From NCBI GenBank assembly GCA_017615375.1, contig JAGAAH010000112.1, forward strand, positions 1 through 8,388: DNA of 8,388 nt, given 5' to 3'. Positions within the stretch are counted from its first letter, which is position 1; every line of letters begins with the position of its first letter. Below the pieces are notes generated by a model, which saw only the letters and a list, made by a program, of their open reading frames with translations, did no database searches and was not told where the DNA came from. Shown here piece after piece: positions 1-7,921 of the stretch. The DNA is from Lachnospiraceae bacterium. Its GTDB lineage: Bacteria; Bacillota; Clostridia; Lachnospirales; Lachnospiraceae. The position numbers and the translations under genes are program-made.

Positions 1-3000
1 ATGTAATTACGCTTTCTACAGGAGAAGACCTCAATGTCGAAGACTTTAAACGTAAGTTAATCTCGATGGGATATGAGAAGAATTATCAGGTAGAGCGCCC
101 GGGCGATTTCGCCATCCGAGGTGGCATTATCGATATCTATCCAATCTCCGAAGAGATGCCGTATAGAATCGAGCTTTGGGATACGGAGATTGATTCCATA
201 CGTCGTTTTGATATAGAGAGCCAGCGTTCCGTCGAAGACTTGACGGAAATCAAGGTATACCCTTCTACAGAGCTTATTCTTGATGAAAAGAGAATAGAGA
301 AAGGCCTTAAGGTCATTGAAAAAGAAGGAAAGACCTTAACCGAGAAATTTAAAAAAGCGATGAAACACGACGAGATGGTACGAATCAAGAATACCGTCGA
401 AGAAGTGAAGGATTGCCTTCTGTCCGGGATAGATACGGTTAAGGCGGAAACTTTTCTGACCTATTTCTATGATGAAACAGCCACGTTTCTCGATTATGCA
501 GACCTTAAAAATACGGATATATTCGTGGATGAACCGCTTCGATGTATTGAAAAAGGTAATGCGGTTTTCCTTGAGTATTCGGAAAGCATGAAGAATCGTC
601 TTGAAAGCGGATATATATTGTCGGGACAGGCTAAGCTTCTTAGAAGTGTAAAAGAGACTGCGGGTAAGTTATCGAAGAACTTCCTTATATTGTTAAGCAC
701 ACTCGATCAGACGGCAGAAGAACTTATGCCGAAGGATATATATAATGTCAATGCGAAATCGATAGGCGCATACAATAAAAGCTTCGAGCTTTTAATAAAA
801 GATCTTAAGCGCTATAAGAAGGCATTATATAAGACTATTATTGTATCTCCGTCAAGAAGCAGGGCGGAGCGACTTGCCGCAGACATCACAAATGAGGGCA
901 TAGTTGCGACATTCGTAACCGACATTAACAGAGTCGTTAAGGAAGGCGAAGTCATCGTCTATAACGGCAAATTAAAGAAGGGATATGAGTTCCCGCAGAT
1001 AGGATTTGCGGTTATAACGGAGAGCGATATCTTCGGTGAAGAGCATAAGAAGCATAGGAAAAAAGTTCAGCATGACGGTGAACATATACGGGAATTTACA
1101 GACCTTAAGATAGGCGACTATGTTGTTCATGAGAATCACGGACTCGGTATATATCGTGGTATCGAGAAGGTCGAAGTTGAAGGCATCGTAAAGGATTACA
1201 TTAAGATTGAGTACGATAAGGGTGGAGTTCTCTACGTACAGGCCAATAACCTCGACGTACTGCAAAAATATGCAGGCGCCGATGCGAAGAAGCCGAAGAT
1301 TAATACATTAGGCTCGAAAGAATGGACCAATACCAAGCAAAAAGTGCGCTCGGCGGTTGCTGATATCGCAGCAGACCTTGTGAAATTATATGCGATTCGC
1401 GAGAACGTAAAGGGATTCGAATTCTCGCCTGACAGTATCTGGCAGAAAGAATTTGAAGAGGCGTTTCCTTTTGAAGAGACGGAAGGCCAGTTAGCTGCGA
1501 TAGAAGCGGTTAAGTCCGACATGGAAAGCTCGAAAGCTATGGATAGACTTATTTGCGGTGACGTAGGATTCGGTAAAACCGAGATTGCGTTACGCGCGGC
1601 ATTTAAGGCGGTTCAGGATTCGAAGCAGGTAGTTTACCTTGTTCCGACTACAATCCTGGCAGAGCAGCATTATAATACATTCGCACAGAGAATGAAGGAT
1701 TTCCCGGTGCGGGTGGATTTGTTATGCCGTTTCAGAACTCCTTCGGAGCAGAAGAAGACATTGGAAGCATTGAGACGAGGCGATGTCGACATAGTTATCG
1801 GTACGCATAGATTATTATCCAAGGACGTACAGTATAAGGACCTCGGACTTCTTATTATAGATGAAGAGCAGAGATTCGGAGTAGCTCATAAAGAGAAGAT
1901 TAAAAGCTTAAGGAATAAGATTGACGTACTTACGTTAACGGCGACCCCGATTCCTCGAACGCTTCATATGTCGCTTGTGGGAATCCGCGATATGAGCGTG
2001 CTTGAAGAAGCGCCGGTTGACAGAATGCCGATTCAGACTTATGTCATGGAGTATAACGAAGAACTGGTCAGAGAAGCCATTAATCGTGAGCTTGCAAGGA
2101 ACGGTCAGGTATACTATGTCTTTAATAAGGTTCGCGGAATCCAGGATGTAACGGATAGAATCTCAGCGCTTTGCCCTGAAGCAAATGTGGCTTATGCGCA
2201 CGGACAGATGAACGAGCGTGAGCTTGAAGACATTATGTACAGCTTTATTAACGGTGATATCGATGTACTTGTCTCGACAACCATTATAGAGACCGGTCTT
2301 GATATCTCCAATGTTAATACGATTATTATTGAAGACGCCGAGAACTTCGGATTATCACAGTTATATCAGCTTAGAGGTCGTGTCGGCAGAAGTAACAGGA
2401 CTGCGTTTGCGTTCCTTATGTATAAGAGGGATAAGATGCTTAAGGAAGTCGCAGAAAAGAGACTTCATGCGATGAAGGAATTCACGGAACTTGGTTCGGG
2501 TATAAGAATCGCGTTAAAGGATCTCGAGATTCGAGGTGCGGGTAATATTCTTGGCGCCGACCAGAGCGGTCATATGGAAGCCGTCGGATACGACTTATAT
2601 TGTAAGATGCTTCATGAAGCGGTACGTATGCTTTTGGGCAACGATTACGTCGAAAGCTTCGAGACTTCGATAGACATCGCGATAGATGCCTATATTCCTG
2701 CGGATTATATTGGTAATGAGTTCCAGAAGCTTGATATGTATAAGAGAATTGCCAATATTGAGAATGAGCATGATAAGGAAGATATGGTGGATGAACTTCT
2801 CGACAGATTCGGGGAACCTTCTAAGGCAGTTATGAATCTTCTTGATGTGGCGCTTATAAAAGCGCGTGCTCATAAGTGTTATATTGCGGATGTGAAGGAG
2901 AAGGAAGCAGATATCGCGCTTACCATGTATGAGAAGGCACGTATTAAGGTTGAAGCTATTCCTGAATTTCTGGCGGTATTTGAAGGTGCCGTGACATTTA

Positions 3001-3122
3001 ATGCAAAGAACAAGCCGCCGGTCTTCATATATAAAAAGGATTACAATACGAAGACCAAGGCGCTCTCCAATATGGAAGTACTCGACATAATCATGACCAA
3101 ATTTGAAGAAATATTGCTTTAA
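1..3122 (+). CDS. mfd: Transcription-repair coupling factor Mfd (5'-truncated by window edge)
   Basis: Mfd is a cytoplasmic, ATP-driven DNA translocase that removes RNA polymerase stalled at lesions and recruits UvrA for nucleotide excision repair. The reading frame is open from the first complete codon at position 3, so the ATG at 66 is internal. About 1039 residues are visible; full-length relatives have about 1150-1180, so roughly 110-140 N-terminal residues lie upstream. In order: the end of the UvrB-like module (RGGIIDIYP, near 120-143); the CarD-like RNA polymerase interaction domain (about 1095-1275, VVHENHGLGIYRG); Walker A GDVGFGKT (1557-1580); DEEQ box (1860-1871); TATPIPRTL (1938-1964); RecG-like second translocase lobe ending in QLRGRVGR (2367-2390); and the C-terminal TRCF domain that masks the UvrA-binding site (about 2650-2900). 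All ATPase motifs are intact with no frameshift. No clear intrinsic terminator follows, but a long palindrome begins 16 bases after the stop. Confidence 0.98.
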   Translation, partial: VITLSTGEDLNVEDFKRKLISMGYEKNYQVERPGDFAIRGGIIDIYPISEEMPYRIELWDTEIDSIRRFDIESQRSVEDLTEIKVYPSTELILDEKRIEKGLKVIEKEGKTLTEKFKKAMKHDEMVRIKNTVEEVKDCLLSGIDTVKAETFLTYFYDETATFLDYADLKNTDIFVDEPLRCIEKGNAVFLEYSESMKNRLESGYILSGQAKLLRSVKETAGKLSKNFLILLSTLDQTAEELMPKDIYNVNAKSIGAYNKSFELLIKDLKRYKKALYKTIIVSPSRSRAERLAADITNEGIVATFVTDINRVVKEGEVIVYNGKLKKGYEFPQIGFAVITESDIFGEEHKKHRKKVQHDGEHIREFTDLKIGDYVVHENHGLGIYRGIEKVEVEGIVKDYIKIEYDKGGVLYVQANNLDVLQKYAGADAKKPKINTLGSKEWTNTKQKVRSAVADIAADLVKLYAIRENVKGFEFSPDSIWQKEFEEAFPFEETEGQLAAIEAVKSDMESSKAMDRLICGDVGFGKTEIALRAAFKAVQDSKQVVYLVPTTILAEQHYNTFAQRMKDFPVRVDLLCRFRTPSEQKKTLEALRRGDVDIVIGTHRLLSKDVQYKDLGLLIIDEEQRFGVAHKEKIKSLRNKIDVLTLTATPIPRTLHMSLVGIRDMSVLEEAPVDRMPIQTYVMEYNEELVREAINRELARNGQVYYVFNKVRGIQDVTDRISALCPEANVAYAHGQMNERELEDIMYSFINGDIDVLVSTTIIETGLDISNVNTIIIEDAENFGLSQLYQLRGRVGRSNRTAFAFLMYKRDKMLKEVAEKRLHAMKEFTELGSGIRIALKDLEIRGAGNILGADQSGHMEAVGYDLYCKMLHEAVRMLLGNDYVESFETSIDIAIDAYIPADYIGNEFQKLDMYKRIANIENEHDKEDMVDELLDRFGEPSKAVMNLLDVALIKARAHKCYIADVKEKEADIALTMYEKARIKVEAIPEFLAVFEGAVTFNAKNKPPVFIYKKDYNTKTKALSNMEVLDIIMTKFEEILL

Positions 3123-3137
3123 GGTATACATATTTTT

Positions 3138-3359
3138 AATACACGCGAAGGGCATATTATATGCACCTGAGCTGCTATTGCCTGCACTAACCTTATACTG
3201 CGCAGGGATGATCACGCTTTCTCGCTCAAAACTCGCTGAGCTCGCATCATCAGTGCGAGCTTGCTCGAACAAGTTGAGCTCGTCGCTATCCCTGCTTGTA
3301 TTCGCTAAGTGCGCAATGCAAGTGCTCAGTTAGCATACAATATACCCTTCGCGTGTATT
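3138..3359. repeat. Long imperfect palindrome (~222 bp) downstream of mfd
   Basis: The outer arms 3138-3164 and 3333-3359 are reverse complements at 25 of 27 positions. Pairing continues inward with bulges: CTGAGC (3167-3172) against GCTCAG (3324-3329), GCACT (3184-3188) against AGTGC (3308-3312), GCAGGGAT (3202-3209) against ATCCCTGC (3288-3295). It ends in a central hairpin AGCTCGCA (3239-3246) / TGCGAGCT (3254-3261) with a 7-base loop. All arms share one centre near 3249, so this is one cruciform or long RNA hairpin rather than several unrelated dyads. No protein gene in it is credible. No long T-run follows on either strand, so it is not a textbook intrinsic terminator, although it could stop or slow transcription leaving mfd. 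A dispersed, transposase-less (MITE- or REP-like) repeat or a structured RNA are the alternatives; sequence alone does not decide. Confidence 0.85.
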
Positions 3360-3416
3360 TACATTTACGGCTAGCCATAGGTGTATATTGAGGGACGGAA
3401 AAATTGTGTAAACAAA

Positions 3417-3443
3417 TTAGCACTCACCTATTGACAGTGCTAA
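3417..3443 (+). promoter_or_regulatory. CIRCE operator (HrcA binding site) for clpB
   Basis: TTAGCACTC (3417-3425), nine bases, then CAGTGCTAA (3435-3443). The CIRCE consensus is TTAGCACTC-N9-GAGTGCTAA, so 17 of 18 conserved positions match, with only the first base of the right half changed from G to C. HrcA bound to CIRCE represses heat-shock genes in Firmicutes, classically groESL and hrcA-grpE-dnaK. Here it covers the -35 hexamer of the promoter in front of clpB, an arrangement suited to direct blocking of RNA polymerase. I see no CtsR-type tandem GGTCAAA box nearby. Confidence 0.95.
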
Positions 3444-3459
3444 CAAGACGCGTTATTAT
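3431..3459 (+). promoter_or_regulatory. Sigma-A type promoter of clpB
   Basis: A perfect -35 hexamer TTGACA (3431-3436), a 17-base spacer and a 5-of-6 -10 hexamer TATTAT (3454-3459) face clpB. The -35 lies inside the CIRCE operator. Transcription would start near the A at 3465, giving a leader of about 125 nt before the clpB ATG at 3591. The start point is inferred from spacing. Confidence 0.85.
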
Positions 3460-3483
3460 TTACTATGAACTTATGTTGACACA

Positions 3484-3554
3484 GCGTCGAACGCATATAT
3501 CATTGCACTTAGTGCAAACGTGCCCCAAGTGCAATGATATATGCGTGAAGACGC
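3484..3554 (+). promoter_or_regulatory. Perfect 20-bp hairpin in the clpB 5' leader
   Basis: Arm acgcatatatcattgcactt (3491-3510) is the exact reverse complement of 3527-3546, with a 16-base loop (3511-3526). A further 5-bp stem GCGTC (3484-3488) / GACGC (3550-3554) extends it beyond a small internal loop. It lies between the inferred transcription start and the clpB start codon, and no T-run follows, so it is not an intrinsic terminator. The loop ends in CCCC (3523-3526), complementary to the GGGG (3580-3583) of the clpB ribosome binding site. A role in mRNA stability, translation control or protein binding is inferred; the structure itself is certain from sequence. Confidence 0.85.
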
Positions 3555-3579
3555 GGTAGATGAATTGTACATGTGAAAT

Positions 3580-3588
3580 GGGGTGTGA
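3580..3588 (+). promoter_or_regulatory. Ribosome binding site deciding the clpB start
   Basis: GGGGTGTGA is the only purine-rich, Shine-Dalgarno-like stretch just upstream of the reading frame and sits at suitable distance from the ATG at 3591. It is weak compared with the AGGAGG in front of the next gene. The in-frame GTG at 3573 has no such sequence before it and would add six residues not typical of ClpB. Confidence 0.55.
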
Positions 3589-3590
3589 GT

Positions 3591-6176
3591 ATGAACATAC
3601 AGAAATTTACACAGAAATCGGTAGAAGCGATAAATGAATGCGAGCGACTCGCATATGAATACGGAAATCAGCAAATAGACGAGGAGCACTTACTCTACGC
3701 TCTTCTTACGCAGGAAGACGGCATTATTCCGAAACTTATTGAGAAGATGGAGATTAACCTTGCCCATTTTACGAATAATGCCAAGAGTAAACTTGAAGGG
3801 TATACGAAGGTCTCCGGCGGAGGACAGCTCTACATGAGCCAAGACCTTAATAAAGCATTGATATCTGCAGAAGACGAAGCTAAGATGATGGGCGACGAAT
3901 ACGTTTCAGTTGAGCACATCTTCCTTGCGATGATTAAGCATCCGAACCGTACAATGAAGGAATTCTTCAGAGAATACGGTCTTACAAGAGAGCGTTTCTT
4001 GCAGGCATTGCAGACAATTAGAGGTAATCAGAGAGTTACCTCCGATAATCCGGAAGCAACTTACGATACACTTGAAAAATACGGCTACGATATGGTAGAA
4101 CGTGCCAAGGATCAGAAACTCGACCCTGTTATCGGTCGTGATTCCGAGATCAGAAATGTCGTAAGAATCCTTTCAAGAAAGACCAAGAATAACCCGGTTC
4201 TTATCGGTGAACCCGGAGTCGGTAAGACTGCCGTAGTAGAAGGTCTGGCACAGCGTATCGCAAGAGGCGACGTCCCTGACGGCCTTAAAGATAAGAAATT
4301 ATTTGCACTTGATATGGGAAGTTTAATCGCAGGTGCTAAATACAGAGGCGAATTTGAAGAGAGACTTAAAGCCGTTCTTGATGAGGTAAAAGCATCTGAC
4401 GGACAGATAATCCTCTTTATCGATGAACTTCATAACATCGTCGGTGCCGGAAAGACAGACGGTGCAATGGACGCAGGAAACCTCTTAAAGCCTATGCTTG
4501 CAAGAGGTGAATTACATTGTATCGGTGCAACCACACTTGATGAGTATAGAACATACATAGAGAAGGATGCGGCACTCGAGCGAAGATTCCAGCCTGTAAT
4601 GGTAGAAGAACCGACCGTTGAAGATACAATCTCGATACTTCGAGGCCTTAAGGAGAGATACGAAGTATTCCACGGCGTTAAGATTAACGACGGCGCGTTG
4701 GTAAGTGCTGCGGTTCTTTCCAATAGATATATTTCCGATAGATTTTTACCTGATAAGGCAATCGACCTTGTGGATGAGGCATGCGCCCTTATTAAGACAG
4801 AGCTTAATTCCATGCCTGCAAGTCTTGATGAGCTTAACAGAAAGATTATGCAGTTAGAGATAGAAGAGACTGCATTAAAGAAAGAAGACGATCAATTAAG
4901 TAGGAATAGATTGTTAGATCTTCAGAAGGAATTATCCGAATTAAGAGAAGAATTTGCAGCATCTAAACTTGACTGGGATAAGGAAAAAAGTGCGGTAGAG
5001 AAAATTTCCGCACTTCGTGAAGAGATTGATAAGACAAGAAGCGATATCGAGATAGCAAAGCAGAATTACGACCTTGAAAAGTCCGCAGAGTTACAGTACG
5101 GCAAGCTCCCACAGCTTCAGAAAGAACTGGAGCAGATGGAAAATGAAATGGGAAGCAAGGACTTTAAACTTCTTCATGAAAGCGTAAGCGAAGAAGAGAT
5201 AGCACGTATCATTTCGAGATGGACCGGAATTCCTGTTGCAAAGCTTAATGAATCCGAGAGAAGCAAGATATTAAATCTTGACGAAGAACTTCATAAGAGA
5301 GTAATAGGTCAGGATGAAGGTGTAACAAAGGTTACCGAAGCAATTCTTAGATCTAAGGCGGGAATTAAGGACCAGGGTAAGCCTATAGGTTCATTCCTTT
5401 TCTTGGGACCTACGGGTGTCGGTAAGACTGAGCTTGCGAAGGCCTTGGCAGCAGCACTTTTTGACGACGAGAATAATATGGTTCGAATCGATATGAGCGA
5501 ATATATGGAGAAGTACTCCGTATCGAGATTAATCGGAGCGCCTCCGGGATATGTCGGATATGATGAAGGCGGACAGCTTACCGAAGCGGTAAGACGTAAG
5601 CCATATTCCGTAGTGCTTTTCGATGAAGTTGAAAAAGCTCATCCGGATGTATTTAACGTGCTTTTACAGGTGCTTGACGATGGACGAATCACCGATTCAC
5701 AGGGAAGAACGGTTGATTTCAAGAACACGATAATAATTATGACATCAAACTTAGGCTCGGACTATCTTCTTGACGGAATCGATTCTGAAGGAAACCTTAC
5801 GGACGAAGCGAGAAACCTCGTAATGGGCGGTGTCCGTGCGACATTCAGGCCTGAGTTTATCAACAGACTTGACGAGATAATTATGTTTAAGCCTTTGATT
5901 AGAACGCAGATTGGTGCTATAATTGACTTGATTGTTTCTGAGATTAATTCAAGAATTGAAGATAAGGAACTTAAGATTGAATTAAGTGACGAAGCAAAAG
6001 AATATATTATAGAAAACGGATTTGATCCTGCTTTCGGTGCGAGACCTTTAAGAAGGTATATACAGCGTACGGTTGAGACATTGGCGGCCAAGCTTATACT
6101 TGAAGATAAGGTTTCGGAGGGCGATACGATTTTGATTGCTCTTGAGAATAACGAGATTATAGCTAAGAGAAAATAA
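3591..6176 (+). CDS. clpB: ATP-dependent protein disaggregase ClpB
   Basis: ClpB is a cytoplasmic hexameric AAA+ chaperone that works with DnaK/DnaJ/GrpE to thread polypeptides out of heat-induced aggregates. The 861-aa product starts [10 protein letters not shown], the usual ClpB N terminus, and has normal length. Domains: Clp N-terminal repeats (about 1-145); first AAA+ ring with Walker A GEPGVGKT (206-213), pore-loop Tyr251, Walker B Asp278-Glu279 and arginine fingers Arg331-Arg332; a long coiled-coil M-domain (about 408-525) that separates ClpB from ClpC/ClpA; second AAA+ ring with Walker A GPTGVGKT (606-613), pore-loop Tyr654 in GYVGY, Walker B Asp678-Glu679 and sensor-2 GAR (816-818). 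No ClpP-docking loop is evident, fitting disaggregation rather than degradation. The upstream CIRCE operator implies HrcA-controlled heat induction. The gene below follows after 45 bp without a terminator. Confidence 0.98.
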   Translation: MNIQKFTQKSVEAINECERLAYEYGNQQIDEEHLLYALLTQEDGIIPKLIEKMEINLAHFTNNAKSKLEGYTKVSGGGQLYMSQDLNKALISAEDEAKMMGDEYVSVEHIFLAMIKHPNRTMKEFFREYGLTRERFLQALQTIRGNQRVTSDNPEATYDTLEKYGYDMVERAKDQKLDPVIGRDSEIRNVVRILSRKTKNNPVLIGEPGVGKTAVVEGLAQRIARGDVPDGLKDKKLFALDMGSLIAGAKYRGEFEERLKAVLDEVKASDGQIILFIDELHNIVGAGKTDGAMDAGNLLKPMLARGELHCIGATTLDEYRTYIEKDAALERRFQPVMVEEPTVEDTISILRGLKERYEVFHGVKINDGALVSAAVLSNRYISDRFLPDKAIDLVDEACALIKTELNSMPASLDELNRKIMQLEIEETALKKEDDQLSRNRLLDLQKELSELREEFAASKLDWDKEKSAVEKISALREEIDKTRSDIEIAKQNYDLEKSAELQYGKLPQLQKELEQMENEMGSKDFKLLHESVSEEEIARIISRWTGIPVAKLNESERSKILNLDEELHKRVIGQDEGVTKVTEAILRSKAGIKDQGKPIGSFLFLGPTGVGKTELAKALAAALFDDENNMVRIDMSEYMEKYSVSRLIGAPPGYVGYDEGGQLTEAVRRKPYSVVLFDEVEKAHPDVFNVLLQVLDDGRITDSQGRTVDFKNTIIIMTSNLGSDYLLDGIDSEGNLTDEARNLVMGGVRATFRPEFINRLDEIIMFKPLIRTQIGAIIDLIVSEINSRIEDKELKIELSDEAKEYIIENGFDPAFGARPLRRYIQRTVETLAAKLILEDKVSEGDTILIALENNEIIAKRK

Positions 6177-6221
6177 TCTTAACGGAGGCGGGTTCAACAG
6201 TAAACACGAGGAGGAAAACGG

Positions 6222-7886
6222 ATGTTTTGCCAGAATTGCGGAAAGAAGCTTAAGCGTGGAGCAAAGTTCTGTGAGTTTTGCGGAGCAAGTACGGACGGAA
6301 AGAAGCCGGCACCGGTGCCTACACCTGTAGTCGATATTAAGCCTGAACCTGTACCTGAGCCTGTAGTAGAAGTTAAGCCTCCTGTGAATAATAAAAAGAA
6401 AAAGAGTAAGGCACCGTTAATAATAACGCTTGTTCTTGTGTTATTGCTTGCAATAGGTGCCGGAGCATTCTGGTTTCTTAAGTTTAGACCGACGACAGAC
6501 TACGTGGCAGAAGTAAAGGATTGGAAGCCTTATAAGACAGAGGCCGTATTGGACAACACGGTAGTATTGGATTATACGGTGGGTGAGGTTTTTGATAAAT
6601 TATTCCCTGAGGCTGTATGGACTGCCGAAAAGAGCGGAAAGGATAATGTTGTTTCAATAAAAGGTGAGTTCGAAGATCTTACGGGAAGTGATAAGACTCT
6701 TGTCATAAAGATTAAAGTCCTGAATGCAGATAACGGAAACCTTAAGTTTTCACCGTTTTCACTTGAAGTATACGGAACCGGTGATAATGCGGAAGATTCG
6801 GTTTTCGCAGAGATTACACCGAATAATTTCCTTAAGGGAGCTTTCTTGGTATACGGCTCAGACCTTGGAGCAGCCTTAATTCCTGATGCGGTTGTAGTTA
6901 TGGAAGACCTTAGCTATAAGCATTACACCGATGCAGCTATAGGATTTGAGATGAGTTTCCCTTCAAATTGGGATTTGAATTTCTCCGACGGTATTAATGA
7001 TGATCTGATGTGCATTAACGGAAGACCATGTTATGACGGTATTGCAAGGGTAATACTTAATATGGCCGATGGTTACTCCGGTAATGTAGACGATGCATTT
7101 AATGAATCACATTATGTGGAAAACGAAGCATACGGTGAGATATATCGTGATTACTACTTTAAGAACGGCAAGCATGTATACTTATTAAGATTCGAAGTTT
7201 CCTCATATCTTGCGGATCTTTATAAGCCTTTAATGTCCGAAATGCAGAGTACAGTCATGGTTAATGAAGTTTACATAGACGTATTGGCTCAGTTTGCCGA
7301 CGGAAGTGCAAACGGAACATATTATTACGATGACGGATATGATTATCTTTCACTTAGCATCTATGAGAAAGAAGATAATAACGGTGTTGCCGGAATTATG
7401 ACGGACGGCTGGAATAACTGGTCATTATATCTTTGCGATGAAGGATACGAGATTGACGGTGCAGACGCAACGTTTGCGGCATATAATTCGTGGGGCAGAA
7501 TGTTCCTTATAGCATTAAGGAAGCGTAACGGTGTGTACTCATTGGAAGAGTATGATTCTTCCAAGAGATTACTGGCTACATACACTAAGACCGGCGATAA
7601 TATGGCCAATATGGAAGATTATATTATTCCTGACAGCGATACAAGACTTTTGACGGAAGATGATCTAAGATCACTTAGCGATTGGGAATTGAAGGTTGCA
7701 AGAAACGAAATCTATGCGAGACACGGAAGAATGTTTGCTTCACAGGAATTGCAGGATTACTTTAACAGCAAATCGTGGTATCGTGGATTCATAGCACCGG
7801 AAGCTTTTGATGAGAGCTACTTGTCGGAGATTGAGAAGAAGAACGCCGAATTAATTAAGCAGGTTGAAGCAAGACGTCAGCATTAA
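6222..7886 (+). CDS. Zinc-ribbon, single-pass membrane protein with C-terminal YARHG domain
   Basis: Function unknown. The 554-aa product begins with a zinc ribbon (Cys3-X2-Cys6, Cys17-X2-Cys20), followed by a proline-rich linker containing a 12-residue duplication (31-53), a KKKKSK cluster (58-63) and one hydrophobic helix (about 65-87). The positive-inside rule places the ribbon in the cytoplasm and the remaining ~465 residues outside. The segment at about 234-347 (YTDAAIGFEMSFPSNW) resembles PsbP-like domains of Firmicute surface proteins; this is a tentative match. The C terminus (about 475-550) is a YARHG domain with the name-giving motif at 498-502, preceded by LSDWELKVARNEI and followed by a SKSWY motif; this presumed extracellular domain has no known activity. 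Cys264 and Cys270 could form an external disulfide. The start has an ideal AGGAGG (6209-6214), seven bases before the ATG. It sits 45 bp after clpB and 31 bp before bioY. Confidence 0.9.
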   Translation: MFCQNCGKKLKRGAKFCEFCGASTDGKKPAPVPTPVVDIKPEPVPEPVVEVKPPVNNKKKKSKAPLIITLVLVLLLAIGAGAFWFLKFRPTTDYVAEVKDWKPYKTEAVLDNTVVLDYTVGEVFDKLFPEAVWTAEKSGKDNVVSIKGEFEDLTGSDKTLVIKIKVLNADNGNLKFSPFSLEVYGTGDNAEDSVFAEITPNNFLKGAFLVYGSDLGAALIPDAVVVMEDLSYKHYTDAAIGFEMSFPSNWDLNFSDGINDDLMCINGRPCYDGIARVILNMADGYSGNVDDAFNESHYVENEAYGEIYRDYYFKNGKHVYLLRFEVSSYLADLYKPLMSEMQSTVMVNEVYIDVLAQFADGSANGTYYYDDGYDYLSLSIYEKEDNNGVAGIMTDGWNNWSLYLCDEGYEIDGADATFAAYNSWGRMFLIALRKRNGVYSLEEYDSSKRLLATYTKTGDNMANMEDYIIPDSDTRLLTEDDLRSLSDWELKVARNEIYARHGRMFASQELQDYFNSKSWYRGFIAPEAFDESYLSEIEKKNAELIKQVEARRQH

Positions 7887-7900
7887 ATATTTAAGGCGGT

Positions 7901-7921
7901 ATGAAGGGAGTATCGGAATGA
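7901..7921 (+). CDS. Possible six-codon leader ORF overlapping the bioY start
   Basis: ATG at 7901 begins a short frame MKGVSE whose TGA (7919-7921) overlaps the bioY ATG (7918-7920) as ATGA. A purine stretch AAGGCGG (7893-7899) stands just before it, though only one base from the ATG, closer than usual. If translated it could couple ribosomes to bioY, but the bioY Shine-Dalgarno (GGGAG, 7906-7910) lies inside it, and such a short frame may arise by chance. Confidence 0.15.
   Translation: MKGVSE

Noticed and set aside
2595..3272. 225-codon - strand frame
   Set aside because: It is the antisense shadow of the mfd 3' end and crosses into the palindrome; no family resemblance.
3103..3333. 76-codon + strand frame starting inside the mfd end
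   Set aside because: It runs through one arm and the centre of the long palindrome, overlaps mfd, has no Shine-Dalgarno and resembles no family; the composition is explained by the repeat.
3127..3364. TACAT at 3127-3131 and 3360-3364 as a target-site duplication of the long palindrome
   Set aside because: The left copy is separated from the arm by six bases while the right copy abuts it, and five AT-rich bases can match by chance.
3573..3590. GTG at 3573 as the clpB start
   Set aside because: It would add MKWGVS, which is atypical for ClpB, and lacks a ribosome binding site; ATG 3591 gives residue numbers matching known ClpB (Lys212, Glu279, Arg331/332).
3471..3689. 72-codon - strand frame over the clpB leader
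   Set aside because: It is antisense to the promoter leader and clpB start and reads through both hairpin arms, with no plausible ribosome site or family.
7883..7894. Perfect palindrome TTAAATATTTAA overlapping the stop of the YARHG gene as an operator or terminator
   Set aside because: It is AT-only, has no loop or GC stem, and does not resemble a BirA or BioR site; likely chance in AT-rich sequence.
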